A stretch of 64,000 nucleotides of DNA from positions 62,001-126,000 of the forward strand of contig NZ_LDQA01000015.1 in the NCBI RefSeq assembly GCF_001475935.1, in the 5' to 3' direction. Source of the stretch: Aureimonas ureilytica. GTDB taxonomy: Bacteria > Pseudomonadota > Alphaproteobacteria > Rhizobiales > Rhizobiaceae. The position numbers and the translations under genes were made by a program. Every line of letters begins with the position of its first letter. Positions within the stretch are counted from its first letter, which is position 1. The notes beneath the pieces are model-generated. The model was not told the DNA's origin and did not search any database. It saw only the letters and a list, made by a program, of their open reading frames with translations. Positions 1-9,816 of the stretch are shown in pieces.

Positions 1-72
1 CATCGCAAAGAGCGCCAAGTTTACTCGGGCTTTGCAGACGCGGGTGTAAGTCTGGAGCACGAACAGACGTAG
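1..72 (+). CDS. possible 3' end of an upstream gene (partial)
   Basis: Frame 1 is open from the first base to a TAG at 70-72 and encodes about 23 residues ending SLEHEQT. It could be the C terminus of a gene that starts outside the window and lies 51 bases before sthA. No family can be recognised from so short a tail, and an open stretch this short is also expected by chance. Confidence 0.3.
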   Translation, partial: HRKERQVYSGFADAGVSLEHEQT

Positions 73-123
73 GACGGCGGGGCGCTCACCCCTTTCCGTC
101 TCCCGAGCACCACGCGAGGCCGC

Positions 124-1569
124 ATGTCGACTTATGATCTCATCGTCATCGGAAGCGGGCCCTCCGGCCGCCGGGCTGCCGTACAGGCCGCCAAGCTCGG
201 CCGCTCCGTTCTCGTCGTGGAGCGCAATCGCCGCGTCGGCGGCGTGTCCGTCCACACGGGCACGATCCCCTCCAAGACCATGCGCGAGACCGTCCTGAAC
301 CTGTCGGGTTGGCGCGAACGCGGCTTCTATGGCCGAGCCTACCGCGTGAAACAGGACATCTCGGCCGCCGACATCCAGGCGCGCATGAGCAAGACGCTGG
401 AGCACGAGGTGGACGTGCTCGACCACCAGTTCGCGCGCAACGGCGTCAAGGTCATGCGCGGCGAGGCCTCCTTCCGCTCGCCGCACGAAATCGTCGTGCG
501 CAACGAGGGCGAGGACGAGCGCGTCGTCACCGGCCATTTCATCCTGATCGCGGTCGGCACCAAGCCGTTCCGCCCGGACTACGTGCCGTTCAACGGCACC
601 AATGTCTTCGATTCCGACGAGATCGTCTCCGTGCCGAAGCTGCCGCGCTCCATGACGGTGATCGGTGCGGGCGTCATCGGCGTCGAATACGCCACGATCT
701 TCTCCGCGCTCGAGGTGCAGGTGACGCTGGTCGAGCCGCGTGCCAGCTTCCTCGATTTCGTGGACAAGGAGCTGATGGAGGATTTCGTCCACGATCTGCG
801 CGACCGGAACCTGTCGCTGCGCTTGGGGGCGGAAGTCACCAAGATCGAGTTCGACGCCAATGGCCGCACGGTCTGCCGCATCGCCACGGGCCGCGACGTG
901 ACCAGCGACATGCTGCTCTTCGCCGCCGGGCGCATGGGCGCGACCGACAGCCTCAACCTCGAAGCCGCCGGGCTGGAGGTGGATCGGCGCGGGCGTATCA
1001 GCGTCAACGAGAAGACGCTTCAGACCAGCGTTCCGCATATCTACGCGGCGGGCGACGTGATCGGCTTTCCTTCGCTCGCTTCCACCTCGATGGAGCAGGG
1101 CCGCCTCGCCGCCTGCCACGCCTTCGGTCTTCAGCCGCCTCCGCCGCCCGAATTCTTTCCCTATGGCATCTATTCCGTGCCGGAGATTTCCACCGTCGGC
1201 ATGAGCGAAGAGGACGTGCGCAAGCGCGGCATTCCCTATGAATGCGGCATCGCGCGTTTCCGCGAGACCTCGCGCGGCCACATCATGGGCCTCGACCGGG
1301 GCATGATGAAGATGATCTTCTCCAAGAAGACCCGCCGTCTCCTGGGCGTCCATATCGTGGGCGAGGGCGCGACCGAGCTGATCCATATCGGTCAGGCCGT
1401 TCTCAACCTGAAGGGCACGATCGACTATTTCATGGACAATACGTTCAATTATCCGACGCTCGCCGAGGCCTACAAGATCGCCTCGCTCGATGCCTGGAAC
1501 CGCGCCTTCGCGCATTCCGCCGAGCCTCCCGTCGCGCCGATCTCGGCGGAGGACGAACTCGTCCACTGA
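124..1569 (+). CDS. sthA: soluble pyridine nucleotide transhydrogenase
   Basis: A 481-residue flavoprotein that moves hydride between NADPH and NAD+ in the cytosol to balance the two pools. The N-terminal FAD-binding Rossmann motif GSGPSG is at residues 10-15, and a second nucleotide-binding motif (IGAGVIGVEY) is near 180. The pyridine nucleotide-disulfide dimerisation domain fills the C terminus. The segment VSVHTGTIPSKT (about 41-52) occupies the place of the redox-active Cys-x4-Cys of lipoamide dehydrogenase but has no cysteine, which is what separates SthA from LPD and glutathione reductase. Length fits the family (about 465 residues). ATG start; a strong bidirectional hairpin follows the stop. 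Confidence 0.9.
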   Translation: MSTYDLIVIGSGPSGRRAAVQAAKLGRSVLVVERNRRVGGVSVHTGTIPSKTMRETVLNLSGWRERGFYGRAYRVKQDISAADIQARMSKTLEHEVDVLDHQFARNGVKVMRGEASFRSPHEIVVRNEGEDERVVTGHFILIAVGTKPFRPDYVPFNGTNVFDSDEIVSVPKLPRSMTVIGAGVIGVEYATIFSALEVQVTLVEPRASFLDFVDKELMEDFVHDLRDRNLSLRLGAEVTKIEFDANGRTVCRIATGRDVTSDMLLFAAGRMGATDSLNLEAAGLEVDRRGRISVNEKTLQTSVPHIYAAGDVIGFPSLASTSMEQGRLAACHAFGLQPPPPPEFFPYGIYSVPEISTVGMSEEDVRKRGIPYECGIARFRETSRGHIMGLDRGMMKMIFSKKTRRLLGVHIVGEGATELIHIGQAVLNLKGTIDYFMDNTFNYPTLAEAYKIASLDAWNRAFAHSAEPPVAPISAEDELVH

Positions 1570-1593
1570 CAGGCCGTCATCATTCAGCTCATG

Positions 1594-1628
1594 AAAAAGG
1601 CCGGGGCGGCGATCGCCCCGGCCTTTTT
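1594..1628. terminator. bidirectional rho-independent terminator
   Basis: Perfect 15-bp inverted repeat (arms 1594-1608 and 1614-1628, 5-base loop) beginning with A5 and ending with T5, so it can terminate in both directions. It lies between the convergent sthA and MFS genes. Confidence 0.85.
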
Positions 1629-1650
1629 CCATTACGGTTTTGAACGAGGT

Positions 1651-2928
1651 CTATTCGCGTGCGGCGAGGCTGCGGGCCTGCCGCAGCTGCGGGAAGGCGG
1701 CCGACCAGATGGCGGCGACCGCCACGGTCGCGATCCCGCCGATCACCACGGCTGGGACCGCGCCGAGCCATGCGGCCATCAGGCCGGCGCGAAACTCGCC
1801 CAGCTCGTTGGACGCGCCGACGAAAATGCCGTTTACCGCGTTGACGCGCCCGCGCACCTCGTCCGGCGTCCAGAGCTGGAGCAGGGTTTCGCGGATATAG
1901 ACCGAGATCATGTCGGCCGCACCCATGAGGGCGAGCGCGGGGATCGACAGCCAAGGCGTCGTGGACAGGCCGAACAGCGCCGTGAACACGCCGAACAGGG
2001 CGACAAAGACGAACATGATATGGCCCGCGCGGTCCCGCACGGGATGGGCGGCGAGCCAGGCGGCGGTCAGAATCGCGCCGACGCCGGGCGCGGACCGCAA
2101 AAGCCCCGCGCCCCAGGGGCCGACGCCCAGAACGTCATGCGCGAAGACGGGCATGAGCGCGACGGCTCCACCCAGCAGCACGGCGAAGAGATCGAGCGAG
2201 ATCGCGCCCAGCACCACCTTTTCGCGGAAGATGAAGCGGAAGCCCGCGACGACCGTTTGAAAGCTCGCGGGCTCGCCCGAGGAATGCTGCGCCGGCGCGG
2301 AGATGGACAGGACGAGACCCGAGCCCACCAGGAAAAGCGCGAGCGCCGTTCCATAGGCGATATGGGGCGACAGGCCGTAGAGCAGGCCGCCCGCCACGGG
2401 CCCGACGATCGAGGCGACCTGCCAGGAGGAGGAGTTCCAGGCGACCGCGTTAGCCAGTTCGTCCTTGGTCACGAGATTGACCACGAGCGAGGAGGCTGCC
2501 GGCCCGAAAAAGGCGCGCGCGATGCCGAAGCCGATCAGAATGACGAAGACCGGCACGGGCGATACGAGATCCATCCAGGTCAGCGCCAGAAGCAGCGCCG
2601 CGCCGATACCCTCCACCAGGGTCGAGAGGCCCATGATCCAGCGCCGCGAATAGCGATCGGCCACCGGGCCCGTCACCAGCACGAGCGCTAAGGCCGGCAG
2701 GAACTGGCACAGGCCGATCAGGCCGAGATCGAACGGGTCGCGCGTCAGGGCATAGATCTGCCACGTCACGGAGACCGAGACGATTTGCACAGCGAAGGCG
2801 GCGAAGAAGCGGGCCAGCCAGTAGCGAAGAAAGCGCTTGTTGCGGAAGGCGGCGAAGCGATCGTCCACCGGCGTATGGACCGGCGCGTCGCCGGAGGGAG
2901 AGGAGAGAGGTGCGTCGTCGCTCGGCAT
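1651..2928 (-). CDS. MFS transporter, EntS/MFS_3-like exporter
   Basis: A 425-residue inner-membrane protein with about 12 hydrophobic segments beginning near residue 30 after a soluble Ser/Asp/Pro-rich N terminus. The cytoplasmic loop GPVADRYSRRWIMG follows the canonical MFS loop 2-3 pattern (G-x3-D-R-x-x-R-R). Overall pattern resembles the MFS_3 (enterobactin exporter EntS) group, which pumps small molecules such as siderophores or drugs out with proton antiport. No siderophore genes lie next to it, so the substrate is unknown. It converges on sthA and diverges from the chemotaxis receptor across a 492-bp gap. Confidence 0.75.
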   Translation of the reverse strand: MPSDDAPLSSPSGDAPVHTPVDDRFAAFRNKRFLRYWLARFFAAFAVQIVSVSVTWQIYALTRDPFDLGLIGLCQFLPALALVLVTGPVADRYSRRWIMGLSTLVEGIGAALLLALTWMDLVSPVPVFVILIGFGIARAFFGPAASSLVVNLVTKDELANAVAWNSSSWQVASIVGPVAGGLLYGLSPHIAYGTALALFLVGSGLVLSISAPAQHSSGEPASFQTVVAGFRFIFREKVVLGAISLDLFAVLLGGAVALMPVFAHDVLGVGPWGAGLLRSAPGVGAILTAAWLAAHPVRDRAGHIMFVFVALFGVFTALFGLSTTPWLSIPALALMGAADMISVYIRETLLQLWTPDEVRGRVNAVNGIFVGASNELGEFRAGLMAAWLGAVPAVVIGGIATVAVAAIWSAAFPQLRQARSLAARE

Positions 2929-3420
2929 GATGGGTCCGGCCGTCTTGCGCGCCTGTCGCCCGGCCTTTGGCGCCTACCCTTATGGGGCCCGAGCCTTCGG
3001 CAAAGCGGGAGGTGGGGAAGGGGCCGCCTTTCGAGGGAACTGGGGACATGCGAATCGCCAGCGTCGCCCGGAGCTCCAGCCGGGGACGGCCGAAACTTCA
3101 CTGCAAACGCAGGCGTGGCCACGTGTCCGGATCAGATCGCGCGGTCGCGGCAGAGATTCATAACCGGAGGTCCGGCGTCAAGTCTTTGTGAGGCAATCGC
3201 GTCGGATCGGATGCTGGGTTTTGAACGAATCCCGTCCTCCGGCTTCATTCGCTTCCGGGAGTGAACCACACGTGCTGCGCGAGAAGATGCATTGATGCGT
3301 CGCTATGCCGCGTCGGACTACCGCAAGAAACGATTCACTGCGATTCGAGGTGTTCGCGCCGGCTTCACGGATTGGCAGTCTTCTCGGCTTCTACTCCCAT
3401 CAGAAGTTTAGGAGGGGTCC
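2929..3420. other. intergenic region, no gene seen
   Basis: This 492-bp gap separates the divergent MFS and chemotaxis genes and must hold both promoters. Short open frames in it have no recognisable product and no ribosome binding site. The only clear signal is AGGAGG at about 3411-3416, directly before the GTG start of the chemotaxis receptor. Confidence 0.6.
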
Positions 3421-5304
3421 GTGAAACTATCGATCCGTACCAAATTGGCCGGTGGCTTTGCCGTCATGGTGTGTCTCAGCCTGTTTCTGGGCGGGATCGG
3501 GGCCTATAACCTGAAAGCCTCGCAGGACCGGATGGAGGCTCTGCGAACCGGGCCCATTGCGCAGAACGAGCGGCTGCTCTCGGTTCGCACGTCCGTTTCC
3601 GACATCGGGCGCTTGGTCAACACTTTGCCTTCGGTAGACGGCAGCACGTTCGGCGACACGCAAAAGGCCATTCAGGATCGAGCCGACAGCGCGTTCGCCA
3701 CACTCGCGGAATATCGCGAACAGGCTCCCAAAACCGAGCGAGCGTCCGTTGATACGCTGAAGGGTGGTATCGAGACCTATCTGCGGATGACCAAGCAAGC
3801 TTCGGACTTGCTGACGACCCCCGCGAGCGATCCGACCCGGCGAGCCGAGGCTTTGGAGAGCGCGCGTTCGATCCTGGGCGGCGGAATGCAGCCGACCATG
3901 GTCGCCATGATCAGCCAGGTGAAGACGCAGCTGTCGCGCGAAAAGAAGCGCATGGACGCCTTGACGGCGGAAATCAACGCGGCCGACCACCAGACCTTCG
4001 TGCAATTGTCGGCTCTGGTCGGCGGCGCCGTCGTGATCGGTCTGGTTTTGGCGGCCTGGCTCGGCCTGTCGATCTCGCGCGGTCTGTCGCGCGCGGTTGA
4101 ACTGGCGCGGCGCATCGGCTCGGGCGACCTGACGCAGCGCATCGAGGTGAAGGGCCGCGACGAACTGGCCGACCTTCAGCGCGCCATGAGCGACATGACG
4201 GTCAAGCTCTCCGAGATCGTCTCGGGCGTGCGCGCATCCTCGTCCTTGGTTGCGGCCGGCTCCGCCCGCTCCGCGTCCACCGCCGAGAAGCTGTCGTCGG
4301 GCTCGACCGAACAGGCCGCAGCCTCCGAGCAGGCCTCGGCGGCGATCGAGGAGATGACCGCCAATATCCGCCAGAACGCCGACAACGCGTCCACCACCGA
4401 GAAGATCGCAGCGCAGGCCGCCGAACATGCCGGCACCACAGGCGATGCGGTAGCCCAGTCCACGCAGGCCATGCGTGAGATCGCCGAGAAGATCGCCGTG
4501 GTGCAGGAGATCGCCCGTCAGACGGACCTGCTCGCGTTGAACGCCGCCATCGAGGCGGCCCGCGCCGGACAGCACGGCAAGGGCTTCGCGGTCGTCGCCT
4601 CGGAAGTGCGCAAGCTCGCCGAGCGAAGCCAGGCGGCGGCGACCGAGATCGGCGATCTTTCCTCGCGCACGCTGATCGTCGCCGAGGATGCCGGCTCGCG
4701 TCTGGAAAAGCTGGTGCCGGACATTAAAAAGACGGCGGAGCTGGTTTCCGAGATTTCAGCGGCCTGCCGCGAACAGTCGATCGGCATCGAGCAGATCAAT
4801 CAGGCGATCGGGCAGTTGGATCAGGTCACGCAGGCCAATGCCGGCGCGGCCAACGAGATGACGGCGACGGCCGAGCAGCTGGCCTCGGAAGCAGGCCGCC
4901 TCGAAGAGCGCGCGGGCTACTTCCGCATGACGGATGCCGAGCGCGACGCGCTGATCCAAGCCGAAGCGCTGGAGATCGAAGCGACCAACCGCGAGACCGA
5001 AGCGCGCAAGACCGCGCGCAAGCCGGCATCCCCGGTCAAGACGGTGACCAAGGCGACGGCTTCGCCTGCCGCAAAGCCCGCCGCATCGGCCTCCGCCGCC
5101 GCGCCCAAGCCACAGCGCCCCGCCAAGGCCCCGGTGAAGCTGGCATCGGTCGAAGACGATCTTTTCGAAAGCGGCCCGGCCGCCAATCCCGTCCATTCGC
5201 TTCAAGCGCAGGCGGCGGGCTTTGCGGCGGCCAAGCCGGCGAGCAGCAGCGGCTTCTCGCTGGATCTCGACGGCGGAGACGGGTTCGAGCGCATGAGCCG
5301 CTAA
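3421..5304 (+). CDS. methyl-accepting chemotaxis protein
   Basis: A 627-residue membrane receptor that should signal through CheW/CheA to the flagellar motor. TM1 is at about residues 9-30, followed by an all-helical periplasmic sensor of about 165 residues, TM2 at about 197-219, a HAMP linker (about 215-270) and the coiled-coil MA signalling domain. The conserved hairpin tip [17 protein letters not shown] sits at about 367-383. The C-terminal 110 residues are an Ala/Pro/Lys-rich tail without a clear CheR-binding pentapeptide. The GTG start is fixed by AGGAGG a few bases upstream and by the [10 protein letters not shown] terminus. The ligand cannot be inferred; no other che gene is nearby. 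Confidence 0.92.
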   Translation: MKLSIRTKLAGGFAVMVCLSLFLGGIGAYNLKASQDRMEALRTGPIAQNERLLSVRTSVSDIGRLVNTLPSVDGSTFGDTQKAIQDRADSAFATLAEYREQAPKTERASVDTLKGGIETYLRMTKQASDLLTTPASDPTRRAEALESARSILGGGMQPTMVAMISQVKTQLSREKKRMDALTAEINAADHQTFVQLSALVGGAVVIGLVLAAWLGLSISRGLSRAVELARRIGSGDLTQRIEVKGRDELADLQRAMSDMTVKLSEIVSGVRASSSLVAAGSARSASTAEKLSSGSTEQAAASEQASAAIEEMTANIRQNADNASTTEKIAAQAAEHAGTTGDAVAQSTQAMREIAEKIAVVQEIARQTDLLALNAAIEAARAGQHGKGFAVVASEVRKLAERSQAAATEIGDLSSRTLIVAEDAGSRLEKLVPDIKKTAELVSEISAACREQSIGIEQINQAIGQLDQVTQANAGAANEMTATAEQLASEAGRLEERAGYFRMTDAERDALIQAEALEIEATNRETEARKTARKPASPVKTVTKATASPAAKPAASASAAAPKPQRPAKAPVKLASVEDDLFESGPAANPVHSLQAQAAGFAAAKPASSSGFSLDLDGGDGFERMSR

Positions 5305-5757
5305 GGCGCGCAAAGCCCTATCAGGACAGGCCGGGCGCGCAACAGTCCGGCCTGTATCGTTTCGGAGGGCTTTGTCTGCGTTGAGGGTCTCTCTGGAGAC
5401 TTGTTGGCTGGAGAGGGGGTTGGGGCGGGCCGGCGGCTTTTCGCCATCGCTTCGTTGCCAATCCTGGGCCTTGCCGCCGGCACCCACTGCATCGGAAGCC
5501 TCGCGGCATCGGAAAGGCGCTTGCTGGCTCTACCCGTCGTGTTGCCAGCAGACCTATACGCGCGGTGGATGATCGCAGGCCAAACGCGCAAGCGGTCATC
5601 AAGCGTCCTGGCGCGGGAGGAAGGCGCCGAGCAAACCGGGGAAGCGGAGCCTGAAGGCCAATTCCCGCGCCCGCCGCACGACCGCAACCCGGCCACGCTC
5701 GGCGCGCAGGTCTGCTTCGCTCGCTTCACTTCAAATCTGACTGGAAAGCCGGTGAAA
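5305..5757. other. intergenic region, no gene seen
   Basis: This 453-bp stretch lies between the chemotaxis receptor and the tRNA gene. Open frames on both strands (for example 5401-5769 plus and 5301-5729 minus) lack ribosome binding sites and have the Arg/Pro/Ser-rich composition of chance frames in GC-rich DNA. Apart from the hairpin at 5326-5355 I see nothing in it. Confidence 0.5.
5326..5355 (+). terminator. weak terminator-like hairpin after the chemotaxis gene
   Basis: Perfect 9-bp inverted repeat (arms 5326-5334 and 5347-5355, 12-base loop) 21 bases after the stop. Only a weak T-rich stretch follows, so termination there is uncertain. Confidence 0.35.
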
Positions 5758-5833
<76 letters not shown>

Positions 5834-6007
5834 GTCCACCGGTGAGAGCGGATTTAGATCGGGGAGGGGGTGACTGTCAAGCGGCCGCATCTGATTCGGC
5901 CCACGGCCTTCAAATTGGCGGCATGGGGATGGGCTGCGTTAGGAAAATCCCCATTTCCCTGACCGATTGTGCGATAGCACACAAGGTTCATCAGCCAGAG
6001 GCTCCCC

Positions 6008-6310
6008 ATGCTTGCCGTCGTTCAGGTCGTTCTTCTGATCCTCAACATCCTCTGGTGGATCATTATCGTCTCGGCCATCCTGTCCTGGCTGCTGGCCTTC
6101 AACATTCTCGACTATCGCAACAATTTCGTGCGCACGGTCACCGATACGCTCAATCGCATGACGGAGCCGCTCTATCGGCCGATCCGCAATATGCTGCCCA
6201 ATCTCGGCGGACTCGACCTGTCGCCGCTCGTGGTGCTGATTGCGATCTTCTTCCTGCAGCAGCTGATCTATCTCTACATCGTGCCGGCGATCTACCGCGC
6301 GGGCATCTGA
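6008..6310 (+). CDS. YggT family membrane protein
   Basis: A 100-residue integral membrane protein with hydrophobic segments at about residues 4-25 and 70-92 flanking a basic loop (NRMTEPLYRPIRNMLP) that is the signature of the YggT family. Family members are linked to osmotic-shock tolerance, cell division and membrane homeostasis, but the biochemical role is unresolved. Its TGA overlaps the ATG of the DUF167 gene by one base (TGATG), so the two are probably translationally coupled; the YggT-YggU pairing is common in proteobacteria. Confidence 0.85.
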   Translation: MLAVVQVVLLILNILWWIIIVSAILSWLLAFNILDYRNNFVRTVTDTLNRMTEPLYRPIRNMLPNLGGLDLSPLVVLIAIFFLQQLIYLYIVPAIYRAGI

Positions 6311-6663
6311 TGCTTCTGTCCGTGCGCCTGACGCCGCGCGCGTCGAGCGATCGGATCGACCGGATCGAGGCGTCTCCCGAGGGGTGGCGCATCGAGGCGC
6401 GGGTGCGGGCCGTGCCGGAAAAGGGTCTCGCCAACGAGGCCCTGATCCGTGTGATCGCGGACGGTCTCGGTGTTCCGAAATCCAGCCTCTCGATCGCCTC
6501 GGGCTCCAAGGGGCGGGAAAAGCGGTTGCGCTTCGAGGGCGACGAGGCGAGGCTGAACGAGGCGCTGCGCGCGCATCCGCTCACCCACTCCTCCCGAGCG
6601 CCTGAGGTCCGCCGTTCGGACGTACGAGACCGGCTTCGGTGCTTCCACAATGTCGGAACGTAA
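6310..6663 (+). CDS. yggU: DUF167 family protein (YggU-like)
   Basis: A 117-residue small soluble protein. The DUF167 core covers residues 1-95, with the typical N-terminal strand (MLLSVRLTPRASSDRI), the central motif PEKGLANEALI and the segment SGSKGREKRLRFEG. The family fold is known structurally but its function is not. About 20 residues after the core (THSSRAPEVRR onward) are not family-conserved and may simply be read-through to the next stop. ATG overlaps the YggT stop; a terminator hairpin begins right after this stop codon. Confidence 0.8.
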   Translation: MLLSVRLTPRASSDRIDRIEASPEGWRIEARVRAVPEKGLANEALIRVIADGLGVPKSSLSIASGSKGREKRLRFEGDEARLNEALRAHPLTHSSRAPEVRRSDVRDRLRCFHNVGT

Positions 6664-6696
6664 AAGGCGCGAGGCTCGATCGGAGCCCCGCGCCTT
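6664..6696. terminator. terminator hairpin between yggU and ppa
   Basis: Inverted repeat of 14 bp with one A-C mismatch (arms 6664-6677 and 6683-6696, 5-base loop), starting immediately after the yggU stop and lying before the ppa stop. The position between convergent genes suggests it serves both. Confidence 0.65.
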
Positions 6697-6728
6697 CTCA
6701 ATTTGTTAGCCCCAATGGGAGCACGCGA

Positions 6729-7304
6729 TCAGGCGTTTTCCTGGCCGACCGGCGTCTTGTTCTTTTCCTTTTCGGACGCTTCGTCGTAGCGCGTCACAGC
6801 TTCGGAAATGAGCTTGCGCGCTTCGGCCGCATCGCCCCAGCCGCCGATCTTCACCCACTTGCCGGGCTCCAGATCCTTGTAGTGCTCGAAGAAGTGCTCG
6901 ATCTGCTTGAGCGTGATTTCCGGCAGGTCGGTATATTCCTCGACCTTCACGTAGCGCTGCGTCAGTGCCGGCGAGGGAACGGCGATGACCTTCTCGTCCA
7001 GACCCTTGTTGTCCTCCATCTTGAGGACACCGATCGGGCGGCAGTTGATCACGCAGCTCGGGAAGAGCGGGCGCGTCGAGCAGACGAGAACGTCGATCGG
7101 ATCGCCATCGTCCGACAGCGTGTGGGGAACGAAGCCGTAGTTCCCGGGATAGGTCATCGGCGTGTACAGGAAGCGATCGACGAAGAGAGCGCCGGACTCC
7201 TTGTCCATCTCGTACTTGATCGGGTGGCCGCCGACCGGCACCTCGATGATGACGTTGATGTCCTCGGGCGGGTTCGTGCCCCGGGCGATGGCGTCGATGC
7301 GCAT
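6729..7304 (-). CDS. ppa: inorganic pyrophosphatase
   Basis: A 191-residue family I soluble pyrophosphatase that hydrolyses PPi to two phosphates and so drives biosynthetic reactions forward. The signature is intact: EIPxGxxxKYE ([14 protein letters not shown], about residues 20-33), [12 protein letters not shown], and the metal-binding DGDPIDVLV with its two key aspartates. Length is slightly above the 175 residues of the E. coli enzyme, with extra residues at the C terminus. ATG start with GAGGAG upstream. It stands alone, converging on yggU. Confidence 0.95.
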   Translation of the reverse strand: MRIDAIARGTNPPEDINVIIEVPVGGHPIKYEMDKESGALFVDRFLYTPMTYPGNYGFVPHTLSDDGDPIDVLVCSTRPLFPSCVINCRPIGVLKMEDNKGLDEKVIAVPSPALTQRYVKVEEYTDLPEITLKQIEHFFEHYKDLEPGKWVKIGGWGDAAEARKLISEAVTRYDEASEKEKNKTPVGQENA

Positions 7305-7465
7305 GGGAAAACTCCTCGAAAGCGTCGCGCGTGTCTAACCGCTCGCCGGCCCCGAGGCAATTGGAGGCCCTGATTTCCTTGCTGGACGGTTAAGATCGTC
7401 GCGGGCCAGTCTCAAACGAAGGCGACGCCGACCTCGCCTTCTCGAACCCCGATCGGAAACCTGCC

Positions 7466-7972
7466 TCAGGCGAAGGTAAAGGCCAGTTTGCGCAGGGTCA
7501 CGTCCTCGAAGGTTTCAGTGCCCGAGGCGACGTCGAGACCCCCTTCCGCCTCGTAGAAGCGAACCGCGCCGTCATTGTCCTCAAGCGCCCAGACGGCGGT
7601 TCCTGTCAGGCCGCGCGAGCGGAGCAACATACGCGCGGCCGAGAAGAGCCGCCGCCCATATCCGATGCCCTGGAACTCGGGCCGGAGATACAGCTCGTAG
7701 ACTTCGCCCTCCACACCCAGCGCGCGCGTGCGGTTTCGCCCAAGCGTCGCATAGCCGCCCATTTCGCCACCATATTGCAGGACGAGAATGGTCGCCTGAT
7801 TGTGGATCGCGCTCTCCCACCAGGCTGGATTGCGGCGCTCGATCATGCGCGACAAAGCCTTGTGGGGGATCAGCCCGGCATAGGTGCCGCGCCAAGACGC
7901 TTCGTGTGTACGGGAAAGACCCGCCGCGTCGCGGGCCTCGGCCAATCGGATCTCTGCGGCGATCGTCTTCAT
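7466..7972 (-). CDS. GNAT family N-acetyltransferase
   Basis: A 168-residue single-domain GNAT. The acetyl-CoA-binding motif A appears as LRPEFQGIGYGRRLF at about residues 95-108, preceded by the strand VEGEVYELY, and is followed by the C-terminal FYEAEGGLDVASG segment. The N-terminal IRLAEARDAAGLSRTHEASWRGTY is typical of the RimI/PhnO-like branch. Substrate is unknown. It is not obviously co-transcribed with ppa, which starts 161 bp downstream on the same strand. Confidence 0.85.
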   Translation of the reverse strand: MKTIAAEIRLAEARDAAGLSRTHEASWRGTYAGLIPHKALSRMIERRNPAWWESAIHNQATILVLQYGGEMGGYATLGRNRTRALGVEGEVYELYLRPEFQGIGYGRRLFSAARMLLRSRGLTGTAVWALEDNDGAVRFYEAEGGLDVASGTETFEDVTLRKLAFTFA

Positions 7973-8141
7973 CTGGCATTAACCATGATGGGCGATTTCC
8001 GATCCTGCGCGGGATAAAAAATCACGCGGCGATTCGGCAAGAGCATGGTTCATCGGGAAGGGTCGTACCCCCTCGGCGCCGGCTCGGCAACGGCTTGACG
8101 CGCGCGAAAATGCCTCGTCTGCTTCGCGCTTCGCCAGACCC

Positions 8142-8525
8142 TCAGCCGCGCCCGAGCACGCCGCCCGCCAGCGCCTTCTGAATGCCGGCAATGTTGGCCC
8201 CGCGCGACAGGTTCTGCGTGAAGGGCTGGGGCTGGCCCGACACCCAGATGCGCAATTCGGCATCCGTGTCGAACGAGCCGGCGGTTTCCACAGAGAACAT
8301 GGTGACGGCGCGATAGGGGATCGAATGATATTGCCGCTTGCGCCCGGTCATGCCCTGCTTGTCGATCAGGATGACGCGCCGGTCGGTGAAGACGAGCTGG
8401 TCCCGCATCAGCTGAAAGGCGATCTCGATCCCCTCGTTGGGCAGGAGAACCGGCTCCAGTTCCCTCGACAGGCTGCCGACATCGAGATCGCTGGCAAGGC
8501 CGAGAAGCCCGTTGAGAAAGCCCAT
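8142..8525 (-). CDS. bacterial PH-domain protein (YvbH/bPH_1-like)
   Basis: A 127-residue protein that matches the bacterial pleckstrin-homology fold in pattern: NEGIEIAFQLMRDQLVFTDRRVILIDKQGMTGRKRQYHSIPYRAVTMFSVETAG. Members are cytoplasmic or membrane-associated and of unknown function. The start at 8525 (MGFLNGLLGL) is preferred over one nine codons upstream because GGAG lies 9 bases before it. The N-terminal amphipathic GFLNGLLGLASDL might contact membrane; this is inference. No operon partner is evident. Confidence 0.7.
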   Translation of the reverse strand: MGFLNGLLGLASDLDVGSLSRELEPVLLPNEGIEIAFQLMRDQLVFTDRRVILIDKQGMTGRKRQYHSIPYRAVTMFSVETAGSFDTDAELRIWVSGQPQPFTQNLSRGANIAGIQKALAGGVLGRG

Positions 8526-8668
8526 GGTTCTGGTCTCCGTTGGAAATTCCATCCGCTCCGCCGGGCGGTCGCGAAGGAGATGGGAGCACCGGACGTCGAG
8601 CGCGAGCCGATCCGCGACGTTTCCCGGTCACGAAACCGTGCGGGTGGCCAGGTCGGCGCGCCCGGCGA

Positions 8669-9709
8669 TCAAGCGCTGCTGGCGTCCTTGTCCTCCCGCT
8701 CCGGCCAGCCGGCGACGACGACCTTGCCGAGCATCGTGCCGGTTTCGCTGAGCCTGTGGCCCTCGCGGATCGTCGCGGCCGAGATGGGGGAAAGCGTGCG
8801 CGTGCGGGTCGAGCGAAGCCGTCCGGCATCGACCAATCGCGAAATCTCCGACAGGAGGCGGTGCTGCTCGATCATGTCGGCGGTCTGGAAGAGAGGCCGC
8901 GTGAACATGTACTCGAAATGCAGCGAAACGGATTTGAAGCGGATCGGCGCGAGGTCCAGCGCGGCGCTGTCGATCACGCAGAGTTCGCCGAACGGGCGGA
9001 TCAGCGCTCCGATGTCATTCATATGTGCAGGGGTCTGGCTCAGGGCGAAAACATAGTCCACCGGCCCGAGGCCAAGTTCGGCGATCTGCGGGGCCATGGG
9101 CCGCGAATGATCGATCACATGGTGGCAGCCATGCTCCAGGGCGAAGGTGCGGGTCTCCTCGCGCGAGGCCGTGCCGATCACGGTGAGCGCCGTCAACTGG
9201 CGCGCCAGCTGCGTGGCGATGGAGCCGACCCCGCCGGCAGCCCCGATCACCAGAAGCGTGCCGCGTTCGGTCTCGTCGGGTTGAATGCGGAACCGGTCGA
9301 ACAGGGTTTCCCAAGCCGTGATGGCGGTCAGCGGCAGCGCCGCGGCGTCCGCGAAATCCAGGCGATCGGGCTTGCGCGCCACGATGCGCTCGTCCACCAG
9401 CTGGAACTCGGCATTGGAGCCCTGCCGATCCACCGCGCCGGCATAGAAGACAGCGTCGCCCGGCCGAAACAGGGTCGCGTCGTCACCCGCCGCTTCCACC
9501 ACGCCGCTGGCGTCGAAGCCCAGAACGCGCGGGAATCGACCGGGATCGTCCAGCGGTCCGCGCTGCTTGGTGTCCACCGGATTGATCGAGACCGCTTCCA
9601 CGCGCACCAGGAGATCGCGGCCCGTGGGAAGCGGGCGCGGCAGATCGAGATCGCTCAGATGCTCGACGGCCTTGTCGGGAGGCGAGGTTTCATATCCGAC
9701 TGCCCGCAT
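8669..9709 (-). CDS. zinc-type alcohol dehydrogenase-like / quinone reductase family oxidoreductase
   Basis: A 346-residue medium-chain dehydrogenase/reductase. The N-terminal GroES-like domain carries NPVDTKQR and LGFDASGVVEAAG, and the NADPH-binding motif is IGAAGGVGSIATQLAR at about residues 155-170. It lacks the structural zinc cysteines, so it belongs to the quinone oxidoreductase branch (the zinc-binding ADH family 1 subgroup by sequence feel). It probably reduces quinones or enones in the cytosol. Start at 9709 (MRAVGYET) is chosen because AGGACA lies just upstream; an in-frame start 15 codons earlier has weaker support. Confidence 0.8.
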   Translation of the reverse strand: MRAVGYETSPPDKAVEHLSDLDLPRPLPTGRDLLVRVEAVSINPVDTKQRGPLDDPGRFPRVLGFDASGVVEAAGDDATLFRPGDAVFYAGAVDRQGSNAEFQLVDERIVARKPDRLDFADAAALPLTAITAWETLFDRFRIQPDETERGTLLVIGAAGGVGSIATQLARQLTALTVIGTASREETRTFALEHGCHHVIDHSRPMAPQIAELGLGPVDYVFALSQTPAHMNDIGALIRPFGELCVIDSAALDLAPIRFKSVSLHFEYMFTRPLFQTADMIEQHRLLSEISRLVDAGRLRSTRTRTLSPISAATIREGHRLSETGTMLGKVVVAGWPEREDKDASSA

Positions 9710-9816
9710 GTTGTCCTGTCCTTCAGCCTCGACGCGTCCTGTCTCTCGTTCCACTTCGAGCTATCGCGGGGCGAGGTGGGATCAAGCGGGATGGCGTCAA
9801 AAACCGTTGGGCCGCC

